From Clostridia bacterium (lineage in GTDB: Bacteria > Bacillota > Clostridia > Christensenellales > UMGS416), in the NCBI GenBank assembly GCA_016938675.1, contig JAFGUF010000023.1, forward strand, positions 1 through 32,582: 32,582 bases of DNA, given 5' to 3'. The notes below the pieces were generated by a model, which did no database searches, was not told the origin of the DNA, and saw only the letters and a program-made list of their open reading frames with translations. How positions within the stretch are numbered: position 1 is the stretch's first letter; each line of letters starts with the position of its first letter. Below are positions 1 through 7,145 of this stretch, one piece after another. The position numbers and the translations under genes were made by a program.

Positions 1-87
1 GATGGCAGAGTCTGGTTGAATGCACCGGTCTTGAAAACCGGCATAGGGTTAAACCTATCTAGGGTTCGAATCCCTATCTCTCCGCCA
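1..87 (+). tRNA. tRNA-Ser(UGA), 5' end missing
   Basis: The anticodon loop CTTGAAA gives anticodon TGA. A long variable arm, the T arm GGTTCGAATCC and an encoded CCA end (85-87) are all visible, as expected for a class II serine tRNA. The 3' acceptor strand TCTCTCC at 77-83 needs a 5' partner GGAGAGA, but the window opens at its last two bases, so about five bases of the gene lie outside. A terminator follows directly. Confidence 0.95.
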
Positions 88-91
88 CCAC

Positions 92-126
92 AAAAGCCGT
101 TAAACAATTTGTTTATTGGCTTTTTT
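92..126 (+). terminator. Terminator after tRNA-Ser
   Basis: AAAAGCC (92-98) pairs with GGCTTTT (118-124), and an inner AAAC/GTTT stem closes a short loop. The stem runs into a T tract at 121-126. It begins five bases after the tRNA CCA end, so the tRNA is probably the last gene of its transcript. Confidence 0.75.
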
Positions 127-127
127 A

Positions 128-420
128 TATGCCTATTATTTCTACCCTTATACTTTTTGTTCCGTTATATCTAGGCAAAACTAGCGAAAAAATAAAAGCA
201 TTCAAAGCGGCGTAGAGTACATAATGTATAGATAAATATATTTATATATAAAAATGTACTGATAAAAAATATTAGATAAGCCACTACTTTGTACAAGAAC
301 AAATTACATCCTATATATATGGCTACTTTATTATACTTTAATATTATATTTTGAGTCGAAAATTGACTGGTGCATTTACTTACTCTTCATAAATGCAGAT
401 TACTACAAATCATACCACCT
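128..420. other. AT-rich intergenic stretch with two inverted repeats
   Basis: No open frame with a ribosome binding site is visible. AGTACAT (216-222) faces ATGTACT (254-260) across a very AT-rich loop. TGCATTTA (371-378) faces TAAATGCA (390-397), 23 bases past the stop of the minus-strand pentapeptide gene. The second hairpin has no U tract on the minus strand, so it is at best a weak terminator or an RNA-stabilising stem. Confidence 0.4.
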
Positions 421-1287
421 TCACCAATGACTCGGCCTATCAATGATAAACGGCAGTTTCGTCGAATTGTCTCCTTTTGCAGAGTTTACTTGCGATTGCG
501 TTAAAAATAAGCAATCTGCAAGATTCGCTCCTTTAATATTTGCGTCTCTCATGTCCGCACTAATTAAATCAGCACCCGTCAGATCAATCCCGCTCAAATT
601 CGTCGCTATCAGGCAGGCTCCTCGTAAGTCTGCACCTATCATATTTGAATTTCTCAAATCAGCACCGAAATAATCCGCCCCTCCTATGCTTTTCTCAGAT
701 GCTTTCTCGCAAGCTTTGCCTCGCACTAAATCGCTTGTAATGCTCAGGTATCTATTCACGTTATTCCTATGTGTCTCTTGGTCTAGTGAAACCAATGAAT
801 CGGCATCTCCTTCTGTAGTCTGCTCAATACTTTCAAGCAATGCACATATCTCGTCTTTTATGCTCTGGTTTGTCTGTAAGCAATATGCTTGTGCTAGATA
901 CCACATCATCTCATGAAGCTTTCTCATAATCAGAAAAGCTGAAAACATCTTCTCTTTGTTTTCAGGAAACTGCATCCAGTCTTCTCCATTGAAAGTCACT
1001 TGAGATATCTTTTGTCCTGCACCAAAGCAATCATATCCAAGGCATCCTTTGAAACCTTTATTTTTAAGATTTTTATAATCAGCACAGGTATAGTCAGGCC
1101 TAAGATTTATGCAAGGCTTACCTGCTTTTTTATCTTCAGGGAAGCCATCGGATTCCGAGAAATATAACGCTGCACAGCATAAACCAAAGCAATTCTTGCA
1201 ATCAATTTTCAATAATTCAAATAGTTCTTCATTATCTTTCTTTTTCAATTTATATGCCTCTCTGAGCGGAATGATAACCTGTACCAA
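421..1287 (-). CDS. Pentapeptide-repeat protein with N-terminal cysteine cluster
   Basis: The C-terminal third (about residues 201-262) is a run of A(D/N)LxX pentapeptides such as GADLR, GADLI and GANLA, which form a right-handed quadrilateral beta helix in known families. The N-terminal 90 residues hold eight cysteines (30, 33, 37, 38, 59, 68, 82, 87), beginning CxxCxxxCC. That pattern resembles metal- or Fe-S-binding cysteine clusters such as YkgJ-like proteins. A helical middle section joins the two. No signal peptide or membrane segment is seen. The given start is a TTG with no clear Shine-Dalgarno. A second TTG at 1246-1248 (residue 14) sits eight bases after AGAGAGG and may be the true start. 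A TATAAT -10-like box lies at 1332-1337. The role is unknown; gyrase protection (Qnr/MfpA type) seems unlikely because the repeat is short. Confidence 0.8.
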   Translation of the reverse strand: MVQVIIPLREAYKLKKKDNEELFELLKIDCKNCFGLCCAALYFSESDGFPEDKKAGKPCINLRPDYTCADYKNLKNKGFKGCLGYDCFGAGQKISQVTFNGEDWMQFPENKEKMFSAFLIMRKLHEMMWYLAQAYCLQTNQSIKDEICALLESIEQTTEGDADSLVSLDQETHRNNVNRYLSITSDLVRGKACEKASEKSIGGADYFGADLRNSNMIGADLRGACLIATNLSGIDLTGADLISADMRDANIKGANLADCLFLTQSQVNSAKGDNSTKLPFIIDRPSHW

Positions 1288-1476
1288 TGTAACATGTGTT
1301 AATATTTATAGCGCTATTCATTCAAATTAATATTATATCACGCTTTTGCGCTACAAATCCTAATACATATTATAAAACTTATTTGACAATGTTATTGATG
1401 GTTTAATTAAGAATCAAAGCTAGAATAGAAACTAGCTCTTATTGATAAAGAATATTAAATAATATCGTATTCTTTA

Positions 1477-1505
1477 TTGATTTTTTATTTGATGTATGCT
1501 AAAAT
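1477..1505 (+). promoter_or_regulatory. Promoter of tRNA-Gln
   Basis: TTGATT (1477-1482), a 17-bp spacer and TAAAAT (1500-1505) with an extended -10 TG at 1497-1498. The predicted transcript starts about 35 bases before the mature tRNA. An upstream AT-rich 10-bp hairpin (1445-1477, ATAAAGAATA/TATTCTTTAT) abuts the -35. Confidence 0.7.
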
Positions 1506-1547
1506 CTACTAGCGTCAATTTGATGCACACCGCATTAAAACGCATAT

Positions 1548-1622
1548 TGGGGCGTCGCCAAGTGGTAAGGCACTGGACTCTGACTCCAGCATCCGCAGGT
1601 TCGAATCCTTCCGCCCCAGCCA
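1548..1622 (+). tRNA. tRNA-Gln(CUG)
   Basis: The acceptor stem TGGGGCG (1548-1554) pairs with CGCCCCA (1612-1618), followed by discriminator G and encoded CCA (1620-1622). The anticodon loop CTCTGAC gives anticodon CTG. The first base pair U1-A72 is the weak pair typical of glutamine tRNAs. The T loop TTCGAAT is present. Confidence 0.96.
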
Positions 1623-1630
1623 TAAACATT

Positions 1631-1659
1631 AAAAAGAGAACAGGTTTTGTTCTCTTTTT
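1631..1659 (+). terminator. Terminator after tRNA-Gln
   Basis: Perfect 11-bp stem AAAAAGAGAAC (1631-1641) / GTTCTCTTTTT (1649-1659) with a seven-base loop, ending in T residues. It is placed nine bases after the tRNA. Confidence 0.85.
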
Positions 1660-1713
1660 GTTATCTATGATATTAGTATATATAAAAGTAACTGTAATTT
1701 GTTAGTTTCACCT

Positions 1714-2205
1714 TTACAGCAGCTCAATTTTTGAAAAATCAATTTTTCCATCCTCTGCAATCGAATCCGAAGGAGCATGCACATATTCTACTTTGCCAAT
1801 AAACATTTCATGCGAACCTGTAACAATGGAATCAACAATTGTGCACTCTATGTTAACAGGACAATCTAATAATATCGGTGCGTCAACTACCTTGCCGTCA
1901 GCTATATTCATTTTAAGCTTTTTAAGCTTATCTTCGTCTCGGCCGCTGTGGCTGCCTAGGTAATCATATGCCTCCTTGTTATGTGGCGATGCTAAGTTTA
2001 TTATAAAGCAGCCGCTTTCTTTTATCAGTTTATAGGAGTGGCGCGAGGGCACAATTCCTACCATAGCCATCGGTGGGTCATAGCTGCAGTTACTTGCATA
2101 TGCCACAACCAAAGCATTGTTCTGCCCGTCTTTTCCTCTGCATGATACGATTACCGGTGGTTTGGGCATAACATATGTGCCCATAGCTGCCTGTTTCTTT
2201 TCCAT
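1714..2205 (-). CDS. Flavin reductase-like FMN-binding protein (flavoredoxin type)
   Basis: A 163-residue protein of the flavin reductase-like/FMN-binding split-barrel family. The N-terminal part (MPKPPVIVSCRGKDGQNNALVVAYASNC-type region) matches the segment where family members set up the flavin site. It is followed by the family-typical VGIVPSRHSY and GCFIINL strands. Known members reduce or carry FMN/FAD, or act as electron carriers in anaerobes. The substrate cannot be told from sequence. The start ATG is preceded by GAGGAG eight bases upstream. A near-perfect palindrome overlaps the likely -35, suggesting a repressor. It appears to be a single-gene unit, since the MerR terminator lies just upstream. 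Confidence 0.85.
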   Translation of the reverse strand: MEKKQAAMGTYVMPKPPVIVSCRGKDGQNNALVVAYASNCSYDPPMAMVGIVPSRHSYKLIKESGCFIINLASPHNKEAYDYLGSHSGRDEDKLKKLKMNIADGKVVDAPILLDCPVNIECTIVDSIVTGSHEMFIGKVEYVHAPSDSIAEDGKIDFSKIELL

Positions 2206-2251
2206 CGTTTGCTCCTCTTCATTAATTATTTCTTATTAATACCAAAGTTAT

Positions 2252-2280
2252 ATTATACTCATTATTAACATATGTCAATA
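2252..2280 (-). promoter_or_regulatory. Promoter and operator-like palindrome of the flavin reductase gene
   Basis: On the minus strand TTGACA (2273-2278) precedes TATAAT (2252-2257) with a short 15-bp spacer. An 18-bp near-perfect palindrome, TATTAACATATGTCAATA on the plus strand at 2263-2280 with one mismatched pair, covers the -35. The layout suits a repressor or redox regulator binding over the promoter. The regulator is not identifiable. Confidence 0.5.
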
Positions 2281-2296
2281 TTAAGCTGTGTATAAT

Positions 2297-2324
2297 AAAA
2301 AAGCCGTCGACATTAATCAACGGC
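2297..2324 (-). terminator. Terminator of the MerR-family gene
   Basis: Read on the minus strand, GCCGTTGA and TCGACGGC form a stem (2303-2324) followed by six T. It starts 22 bases after the merR stop. Confidence 0.8.
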
Positions 2325-2345
2325 AGTTTCTTTAATTATAAGCGT

Positions 2346-3062
2346 CTATTCATCATAAGTTTCAACACAGTAATCTTTGTTGCCACAGCTAGGGCAGGTC
2401 AATTTTCTCGTTCTTGGCGTGTGTGCTGCAAATAAAAATTCTTTTCTGCCCGGTTTGAATTTCGTCTCACAATTCGCGCAAATGTATGCAGTATTTTTGT
2501 AGTAAATGCGCAGCAGCAATATTCCTATTGGAATATTAAGAAGCATCACAGCGGCAAAGGGTATCCAATTGCCTTTAGTTATCCATATAACAATTGCTGC
2601 TATTTCAGCCACGCCCATTATTGCTCCGAGAATTCCCATTTTCACATAGGCATTTTTGAGTTTTTTCTTTCCGTTCATTATTTTTTTTATATCACTTAAT
2701 GAATTTACTGTGACCTTTGCCGAGCTAAGGATATTATTTTTTACTATTTCTATTGCGCTAAGCTGCCTCTTTTTTTTCTCTATTTCTTCCTGCACATGCT
2801 TCTCCTGCTCTTCAAGCAGCATCAATGTTATCTTGCTTGAATTTTCGCTTTCAATTATGCCCATAATAGAATCCAATGAAAGCCCCAAAGCCTTGAGAAG
2901 CAAAATATGATTCATCTTCTTCAAGTCATCTTCGCAGTATAGCCGCCTGCCACCATCTGATAATTCAGCAGGTTTTAGAAGCCCTTTGCTGTCATAGAAC
3001 TGAACGGTTCTCACCGAAATACCACATAGCTTTGCGATGTCGCCAGTAGAGTATTGTGACAT
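2346..3062 (-). CDS. MerR-family regulator with two membrane segments and a C-terminal zinc ribbon
   Basis: Residues 4-75 form a MerR winged helix (YSTGDIAKLCGISVRTVQFYD, then the wing GGRRLY). A charged coiled coil, rich in E/K, covers about 82-135. Two hydrophobic helices follow (about 143-161 and 166-187), then a zinc ribbon with CxxC pairs at 195/198 and 223/226. The ATG at 3060-3062 was chosen because AGGAGG lies eight bases upstream; a longer frame opening with GTG at 3071 would start inside that Shine-Dalgarno. The architecture suggests a membrane-tethered regulator, with the ribbon sensing metal, redox state or a partner; that is inference. Its own promoter carries a MerR-type 19-bp spacer, so it is probably autoregulated. 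Confidence 0.85.
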   Translation of the reverse strand: MSQYSTGDIAKLCGISVRTVQFYDSKGLLKPAELSDGGRRLYCEDDLKKMNHILLLKALGLSLDSIMGIIESENSSKITLMLLEEQEKHVQEEIEKKKRQLSAIEIVKNNILSSAKVTVNSLSDIKKIMNGKKKLKNAYVKMGILGAIMGVAEIAAIVIWITKGNWIPFAAVMLLNIPIGILLLRIYYKNTAYICANCETKFKPGRKEFLFAAHTPRTRKLTCPSCGNKDYCVETYDE

Positions 3063-3083
3063 AGAATTCACCTCCTAATGCCT

Positions 3084-3129
3084 ACTATAGAGCATTACGC
3101 AGCGTAATGAGCAATACCTTACGTAAGGT
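3084..3129 (-). promoter_or_regulatory. MerR-type promoter with 19-bp spacer and two palindromes
   Basis: On the minus strand, -35 TTGCTC (3109-3114) and -10 TATAGT (3084-3089) are separated by 19 bp, the overlong spacing that MerR proteins correct by DNA distortion. The spacer holds a perfect 8-1-8 palindrome CATTACGC-A-GCGTAATG (3093-3109). A second perfect palindrome, ACCTTACGTAAGGT (3116-3129), lies immediately upstream of the -35. Both share TTACG half-sites. The downstream gene is the MerR regulator itself. Confidence 0.8.
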
Positions 3130-3147
3130 GATTTTTTTATTTTTAAA

Positions 3148-5562
3148 TTATTTTTTTAATAAAAGCGAAATACCCCTAAACAGCCTTCTGTTTGCAAGGG
3201 CCGCAATTGCCTCCGTTATGTATGGCGGCGTTCCGCTTCCTGTCATCATGCCAAATGATTTTAGAGGCATCTCTTTTGCGATATTAACCATCATTACATA
3301 CGTTGTGTAGTCCCTGTCTCCAGTTTCTGAGGTAAGCATTTTCTTCAGCTGACTGCTGACTACTTTGTTTAGAACCTTTCCTGCCAGAGTCTTCTGTATA
3401 TCCGTAAGCGTTGAATTGGCGTCATACGGCGCTTTTTTGTCCCTTTTCCTTGGCGGGAGCTTTCTTCTCAGCAGTTTTTCAAAATCGCACTCGTCTATTT
3501 CTAGTGTTTCATTCTTAAGGTTGTAATAGCACTCAAGCTCTTTCCTATAATCAGGCGTCTCAATGTCATCCTTTGCATCAATTTTTATTTCGCCATCCAG
3601 CCTTATATCTCTTGATGAGCTGCCTATAAGCACACCATATGTTCCGCTCTCAGCATGCCAGTCTTTAATATTGATATTATAATACGCAAATGAACGCTTA
3701 TTAAGACTGATCTCAACGCTTTTCTTTTCGCCCTTCTTCAGAAATACTTTCGTAAATCCTTTCAGTTCCTTTTCAGCTTTGAAAATTACTGATTCGTTGT
3801 TCTTGATATATAATTGTGCTATTTCTGCTCCGTCATACTCTCCAATGTTTTCTATATCAAATGATACAATATAGTCGAAGTCAGCTTTTTTCTTTATTCT
3901 CAGATTAGTATACTTGAATTTTGTATAGCTTAATCCAAATCCAAAGGGAAAGAGAACATCTTTTTTCGCTGTGTCATAATATCTATAGCCGACATATATG
4001 CTTTCTCTGTATTCTACGCTCGTTTGGTAACCCGGAAAATAATTGTATGAGGAATTATCTTCAAGCTTAATTGGAAATGTCTCTGCCAATTTTCCTGAAG
4101 GACACACGTCCCCGAAAAGAATATCAATTATTGCTCCTGCCCCAGCCTGTCCGTGAAGATACCCTTCCAGAACTGCTACTGTGCTTTCAATCCAAGGCAT
4201 TGCAACCGGAGCTCCATTAGCCAGCACAACAATTATTTTGTTGTTTACTTTGCTGACTGCTTCAATTAACGCAATCTGATTGGCAGGTATGTCTAGAGTA
4301 TTTCTGTCGAATCCCTCTGATTCATATGCGGCAGTTAGCCCTGCATACAGCAAAACAAACTCGTGCTCTTTCGCTATATTCACTGCTTCTTGGATTAGGT
4401 CTTCTTCTATTTCGTCGGTTTTTATTGAATACCCCTTTGCGTATTCGAAAAAATAACCTCTTTCTTTCATTACGTCGAATGCATTGTCCATTTTGCTGGG
4501 GTTAATCAGGCTTGAACCCGCCCCCTGATAGCGCGGTACTTTAGCAAATTCACCAATCAAGGCTATATCGCTGTTTTTCTGCAATGGCAGTGTATTATCG
4601 TTTTTCAGCAGCACTGCTGACTGCTCAACAATTTCTTTAGCCAGCTGATGATGCGCCTCCGCATCGTATTTATATCCGTCATTAATAGATTCCTGAGACT
4701 TCAGAATTAATGTGACTACATTCTCTACAGCCTTGTCTAGGTCTTCAATCTTTAGCTCGCCGTCATTTACAGCCTTTATTATAGCTCGAGTGTTTTTCGG
4801 TCCGCTTGCCGGCATCTCAAGATCAAGACCGGATTTTATGCCCTCTGCCCTGTTGTTTACCGCACCCCAGTCAGTCATCACAAGGCCGTCATAGCCCCAC
4901 TCGCCGCGCAGAACATCCGTCAGCAGCCTTTTGTTTTCGCTGAGATATTCGCCATCAACTTTGTTATACGAGCACATCAAAGTCCATGGATTTGCCTGCT
5001 TAACGCATTTTTCAAATCCTGCCAGGTATATTTCTCTCTGTGCTCTTTCATCAACCACTGCGTCTATTGTCATACGCAGTTTTTCCTGATTATTCATTAC
5101 GTAGTGCTTAAGTGAAGTACCTATGTTTTTGCTCTGCACTCCTTTTACAAAGGCCGCCGCCATTTCTCCGGTCTGGAACGGATCTTCAGAAAAGTATTCG
5201 AAATTCCTGCCGCATAATGGTGACCTTTTTATGTTCGCTCCCGGGCCTAGAACTACAGATACCTTTTCCTGAAGGCACTCCTCGGCAATTGCTTCACCCA
5301 TTTTTTCAAGCAAATCTATATCCCATGAGCTAGCTGTAGTGCATGCAGTTGGAAAGCACGTAGATGGCACGCTATCATTCAGCCCTGCCTTCTCCGACTC
5401 CACCTGCTCCTTGCGCAGCCCATGAGGCCCGTCTGCAACCATTATATCCCCAAGTCCCAGTCTTTCAACTGAAACCAAATGCCAAAAATCTTTTCCCATG
5501 CATAATGCTGCCTTCTCCTCAAGTGTCAGCTTTGATACTATTTCTTTTGCTCTATCAGCCAT
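3148..5562 (-). CDS. Glycoside hydrolase family 3 beta-glucosidase
   Basis: Full GH3 architecture is present: the N-terminal barrel (about 1-290) with the KH motif at 152-153 and the nucleophile Asp231 in VMTDWGA, and the alpha/beta sandwich (about 310-545) with SEGFDR, where Glu416 is the likely acid/base. A fibronectin-III-like domain (about 555-660) and a 140-residue helical tail of the kind seen in clostridial GH3 enzymes complete it. No signal peptide is present, so it acts in the cytoplasm on imported beta-glucosides. The NagZ-specific HxG loop is not seen, which argues against beta-N-acetylglucosaminidase. The ATG follows AAAGGAG at seven bases. The upstream rhamnose-isomerase-like gene ends in its own terminator, so the GH3 gene probably has its own weak promoter (TATAAT close to the start). 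Sugar specificity is not determined. Confidence 0.92.
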   Translation of the reverse strand: MADRAKEIVSKLTLEEKAALCMGKDFWHLVSVERLGLGDIMVADGPHGLRKEQVESEKAGLNDSVPSTCFPTACTTASSWDIDLLEKMGEAIAEECLQEKVSVVLGPGANIKRSPLCGRNFEYFSEDPFQTGEMAAAFVKGVQSKNIGTSLKHYVMNNQEKLRMTIDAVVDERAQREIYLAGFEKCVKQANPWTLMCSYNKVDGEYLSENKRLLTDVLRGEWGYDGLVMTDWGAVNNRAEGIKSGLDLEMPASGPKNTRAIIKAVNDGELKIEDLDKAVENVVTLILKSQESINDGYKYDAEAHHQLAKEIVEQSAVLLKNDNTLPLQKNSDIALIGEFAKVPRYQGAGSSLINPSKMDNAFDVMKERGYFFEYAKGYSIKTDEIEEDLIQEAVNIAKEHEFVLLYAGLTAAYESEGFDRNTLDIPANQIALIEAVSKVNNKIIVVLANGAPVAMPWIESTVAVLEGYLHGQAGAGAIIDILFGDVCPSGKLAETFPIKLEDNSSYNYFPGYQTSVEYRESIYVGYRYYDTAKKDVLFPFGFGLSYTKFKYTNLRIKKKADFDYIVSFDIENIGEYDGAEIAQLYIKNNESVIFKAEKELKGFTKVFLKKGEKKSVEISLNKRSFAYYNINIKDWHAESGTYGVLIGSSSRDIRLDGEIKIDAKDDIETPDYRKELECYYNLKNETLEIDECDFEKLLRRKLPPRKRDKKAPYDANSTLTDIQKTLAGKVLNKVVSSQLKKMLTSETGDRDYTTYVMMVNIAKEMPLKSFGMMTGSGTPPYITEAIAALANRRLFRGISLLLKK

Positions 5563-5621
5563 TGTTTTCTCCTTTAACTATTATATACTTATATACTTAT
5601 TATTTATTTATATTGAACATT

Positions 5622-5648
5622 AAAAAAGAGGATATAATGATACCCTCT
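5622..5648 (-). terminator. Terminator of the rhamnose-isomerase-like gene
   Basis: On the minus strand AGAGGGTAT and ATATCCTCT form nine pairs (one G-U) around the loop CATT, followed by six T. It begins a few bases after the stop at 5655 and separates this gene from the GH3 gene downstream. Confidence 0.85.
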
Positions 5649-5654
5649 CGTTTT

Positions 5655-6857
5655 TTAGCCGCTCATGTGGTTTCCCGAGTCCAGCCATTCCATCCCGACA
5701 GGCACATTCATAATTAAGCAGAAATAATCCCACACCGCCCCGAAAGGATATGTATTGATCTCATCAATTAATGCCTGCTTTGTGCTGTAATCCTCAGCTG
5801 CATCGCAACGCTTTAAGTATTCGCCTGGCTCAAGAAGGGCCGTTAAATATGCTTTCTGCATTGCGCGAGCTCCCAATACCCAATTTTTCACCTTGCCTAG
5901 TTCGTCTGCCTTTGTTTTAAAATCCAGGCAAATCTGCACTCTTTCCAGCAAATTATTATGCACTATATGCGTTGCTAGATTAATAGTAGTGTCATTAAGG
6001 GTTATCATATTATCTTTGCTGCTTCCCGGAAGCAGATTTACTATTATTTTATCCGAGAATGAAGAAGCAGAATTAATTTTCTGATATATTTCCTTTTCAT
6101 CGCTTGTTTCTGATATCTCAACTGTTGTATAAAGGTTATTTTTAACTGAATAATTTACGCAGAAATTTTCATTAACAAGAGGCATAATGCTGCGGTCGCA
6201 GCTATTAAGCCCCGTAACAAGCGAATCTTTAACAAAATTCTTGTTTCTTTTTTCAGCGTATATTTTATTAAGGGAATCAATCAGCAGCTCGTGGGAAGCT
6301 ACGCTCTCCACAGGGACGCTCTCAAAGAAGTCATTAATGCTTATTGTCGTAATACATTCACTTCCAAGTTGCTGCCCTATATATTCGCCCACTATCCTGC
6401 AGCGCTGGCAATGCTCCACCCAAAAATAACGTAAATCCTTATTTAAATTTGCAAGGGCAAAACCTTTATCGGATTTTTCATGCCTCAGCATAGATGTAAA
6501 TAAATCAATACCGCAAGTGTTGACTTTTGCCCAGCTTATCCATTTTTCATAGTGGCATGCTTCGATTTCGTCAAGTTCAACATATTCTTCTGTGTCCATG
6601 TGCAGCGCATTAACACAGACCCTGTGTTTTCCGGGTATCATTTTCAGCGCTTTTTCCAAACTCTGACGCACCTTTGGCGAGCTCCTGTGTTCGCTCCTGT
6701 AGTCGGATGTGTCATTTCTGTTTTCTATGTCTATTGCATCACAGCACTTCAGTGAAAAAACGACTTTTTTCAGTTTTTCGAGAGCATCCTCAGTGTCTAT
6801 CCCTATCTCGTTGTACTTCTCTTTAGCGCTTTTATAATTTTCTGTAACTAAACCCAT
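5655..6857 (-). CDS. L-rhamnose isomerase-fold protein, catalytic residues lost (probable pseudoenzyme)
   Basis: The frame matches L-rhamnose isomerase (RhaA) from end to end: ALEKLKK (25-31), LEKALKMIPGKHRV (67-80), GIDLF..HEKSDKGF (116-133), ERVQICLDF (305-313), WVLGARAMQKAYLTALLEP (326-344) and TYPFGAVWDYFC (369-380). The segments that carry RhaA metal and substrate ligands are rewritten. CWQGDD became CCDAID (38-43), NIWIPDG became TISINDF (171-177), and the SESY segment and the GHFHPTE motif are absent. WDSDH became SKDN (280-283), and LDFFDAS became LDFKTKA (311-317). The gene is nonetheless an undamaged 400 codons with GGAG before ATG, a TATAAT box at 6881-6886 and its own terminator. 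No rhamnulokinase or aldolase gene is nearby. I infer a non-catalytic binding, scaffold or regulatory protein; a new reaction is possible. Confidence 0.85.
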   Translation of the reverse strand: MGLVTENYKSAKEKYNEIGIDTEDALEKLKKVVFSLKCCDAIDIENRNDTSDYRSEHRSSPKVRQSLEKALKMIPGKHRVCVNALHMDTEEYVELDEIEACHYEKWISWAKVNTCGIDLFTSMLRHEKSDKGFALANLNKDLRYFWVEHCQRCRIVGEYIGQQLGSECITTISINDFFESVPVESVASHELLIDSLNKIYAEKRNKNFVKDSLVTGLNSCDRSIMPLVNENFCVNYSVKNNLYTTVEISETSDEKEIYQKINSASSFSDKIIVNLLPGSSKDNMITLNDTTINLATHIVHNNLLERVQICLDFKTKADELGKVKNWVLGARAMQKAYLTALLEPGEYLKRCDAAEDYSTKQALIDEINTYPFGAVWDYFCLIMNVPVGMEWLDSGNHMSG

Positions 6858-7042
6858 TTAACACTCCAACCTGTAAAACTATTATACATTATTCTACTAC
6901 TGATTATTTAATTTTACAATAGCGAGTCCCACGAAAAATCACAAAAGCAGATAACATTTTGAGCCATTCTTATTATATCGGCTAAAAAACTAATTTATTT
7001 TCGCTTTGCACTACCCGCATATTCAAATCAGTCGCTTAGTCC

Positions 7043-7071
7043 TTGACTAAAAAACAATTCCCTATTAAAAT
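7043..7071 (+). promoter_or_regulatory. Promoter of leuS
   Basis: TTGACT (7043-7048), 17-bp spacer, TAAAAT (7066-7071). The roughly 68-base leader contains one small hairpin (CTAAGTT 7110-7116 / AACTTAG 7122-7128) and AGGGA before the start. It is too short for a T-box, and no GGTGG-type antiterminator sequence is present. Confidence 0.8.
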
Positions 7072-7145
7072 GTAATCTAATAGTTTGAGAAATAATACCA
7101 TAAGAAAGGCTAAGTTAGTAAAACTTAGAGTATCAGGGAATACCG

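Noticed and set aside
443-673. Plus-strand frame of 76 codons with repeated KSAP motifs
   Set aside because: It is the antisense image of the pentapeptide repeats and has no ribosome binding site; the repetition comes from the codons of the real gene.
1418-1486. AT-rich hairpins upstream of tRNA-Gln as a small RNA or terminator
   Set aside because: AGCTAG/CTAGCT and ATAAAGAATA/TATTCTTTAT are clear inverted repeats, but no promoter for a transcript ending there is convincing, and the second overlaps the tRNA promoter.
1-1622. tRNA genes as attachment sites of an integrated element
   Set aside because: No integrase, no repeated tRNA 3' end and no phage or plasmid genes are present between or beside the two tRNAs.
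3063-3071. GTG start of the MerR gene
   Set aside because: The GTG overlaps the AGGAGG that serves the ATG three codons later.
7072-7145. Possible T-box leader of leuS
   Set aside because: The leader is under 80 bases, lacks the GGTGG antiterminator bulge sequence and a specifier stem; only one small hairpin is present.
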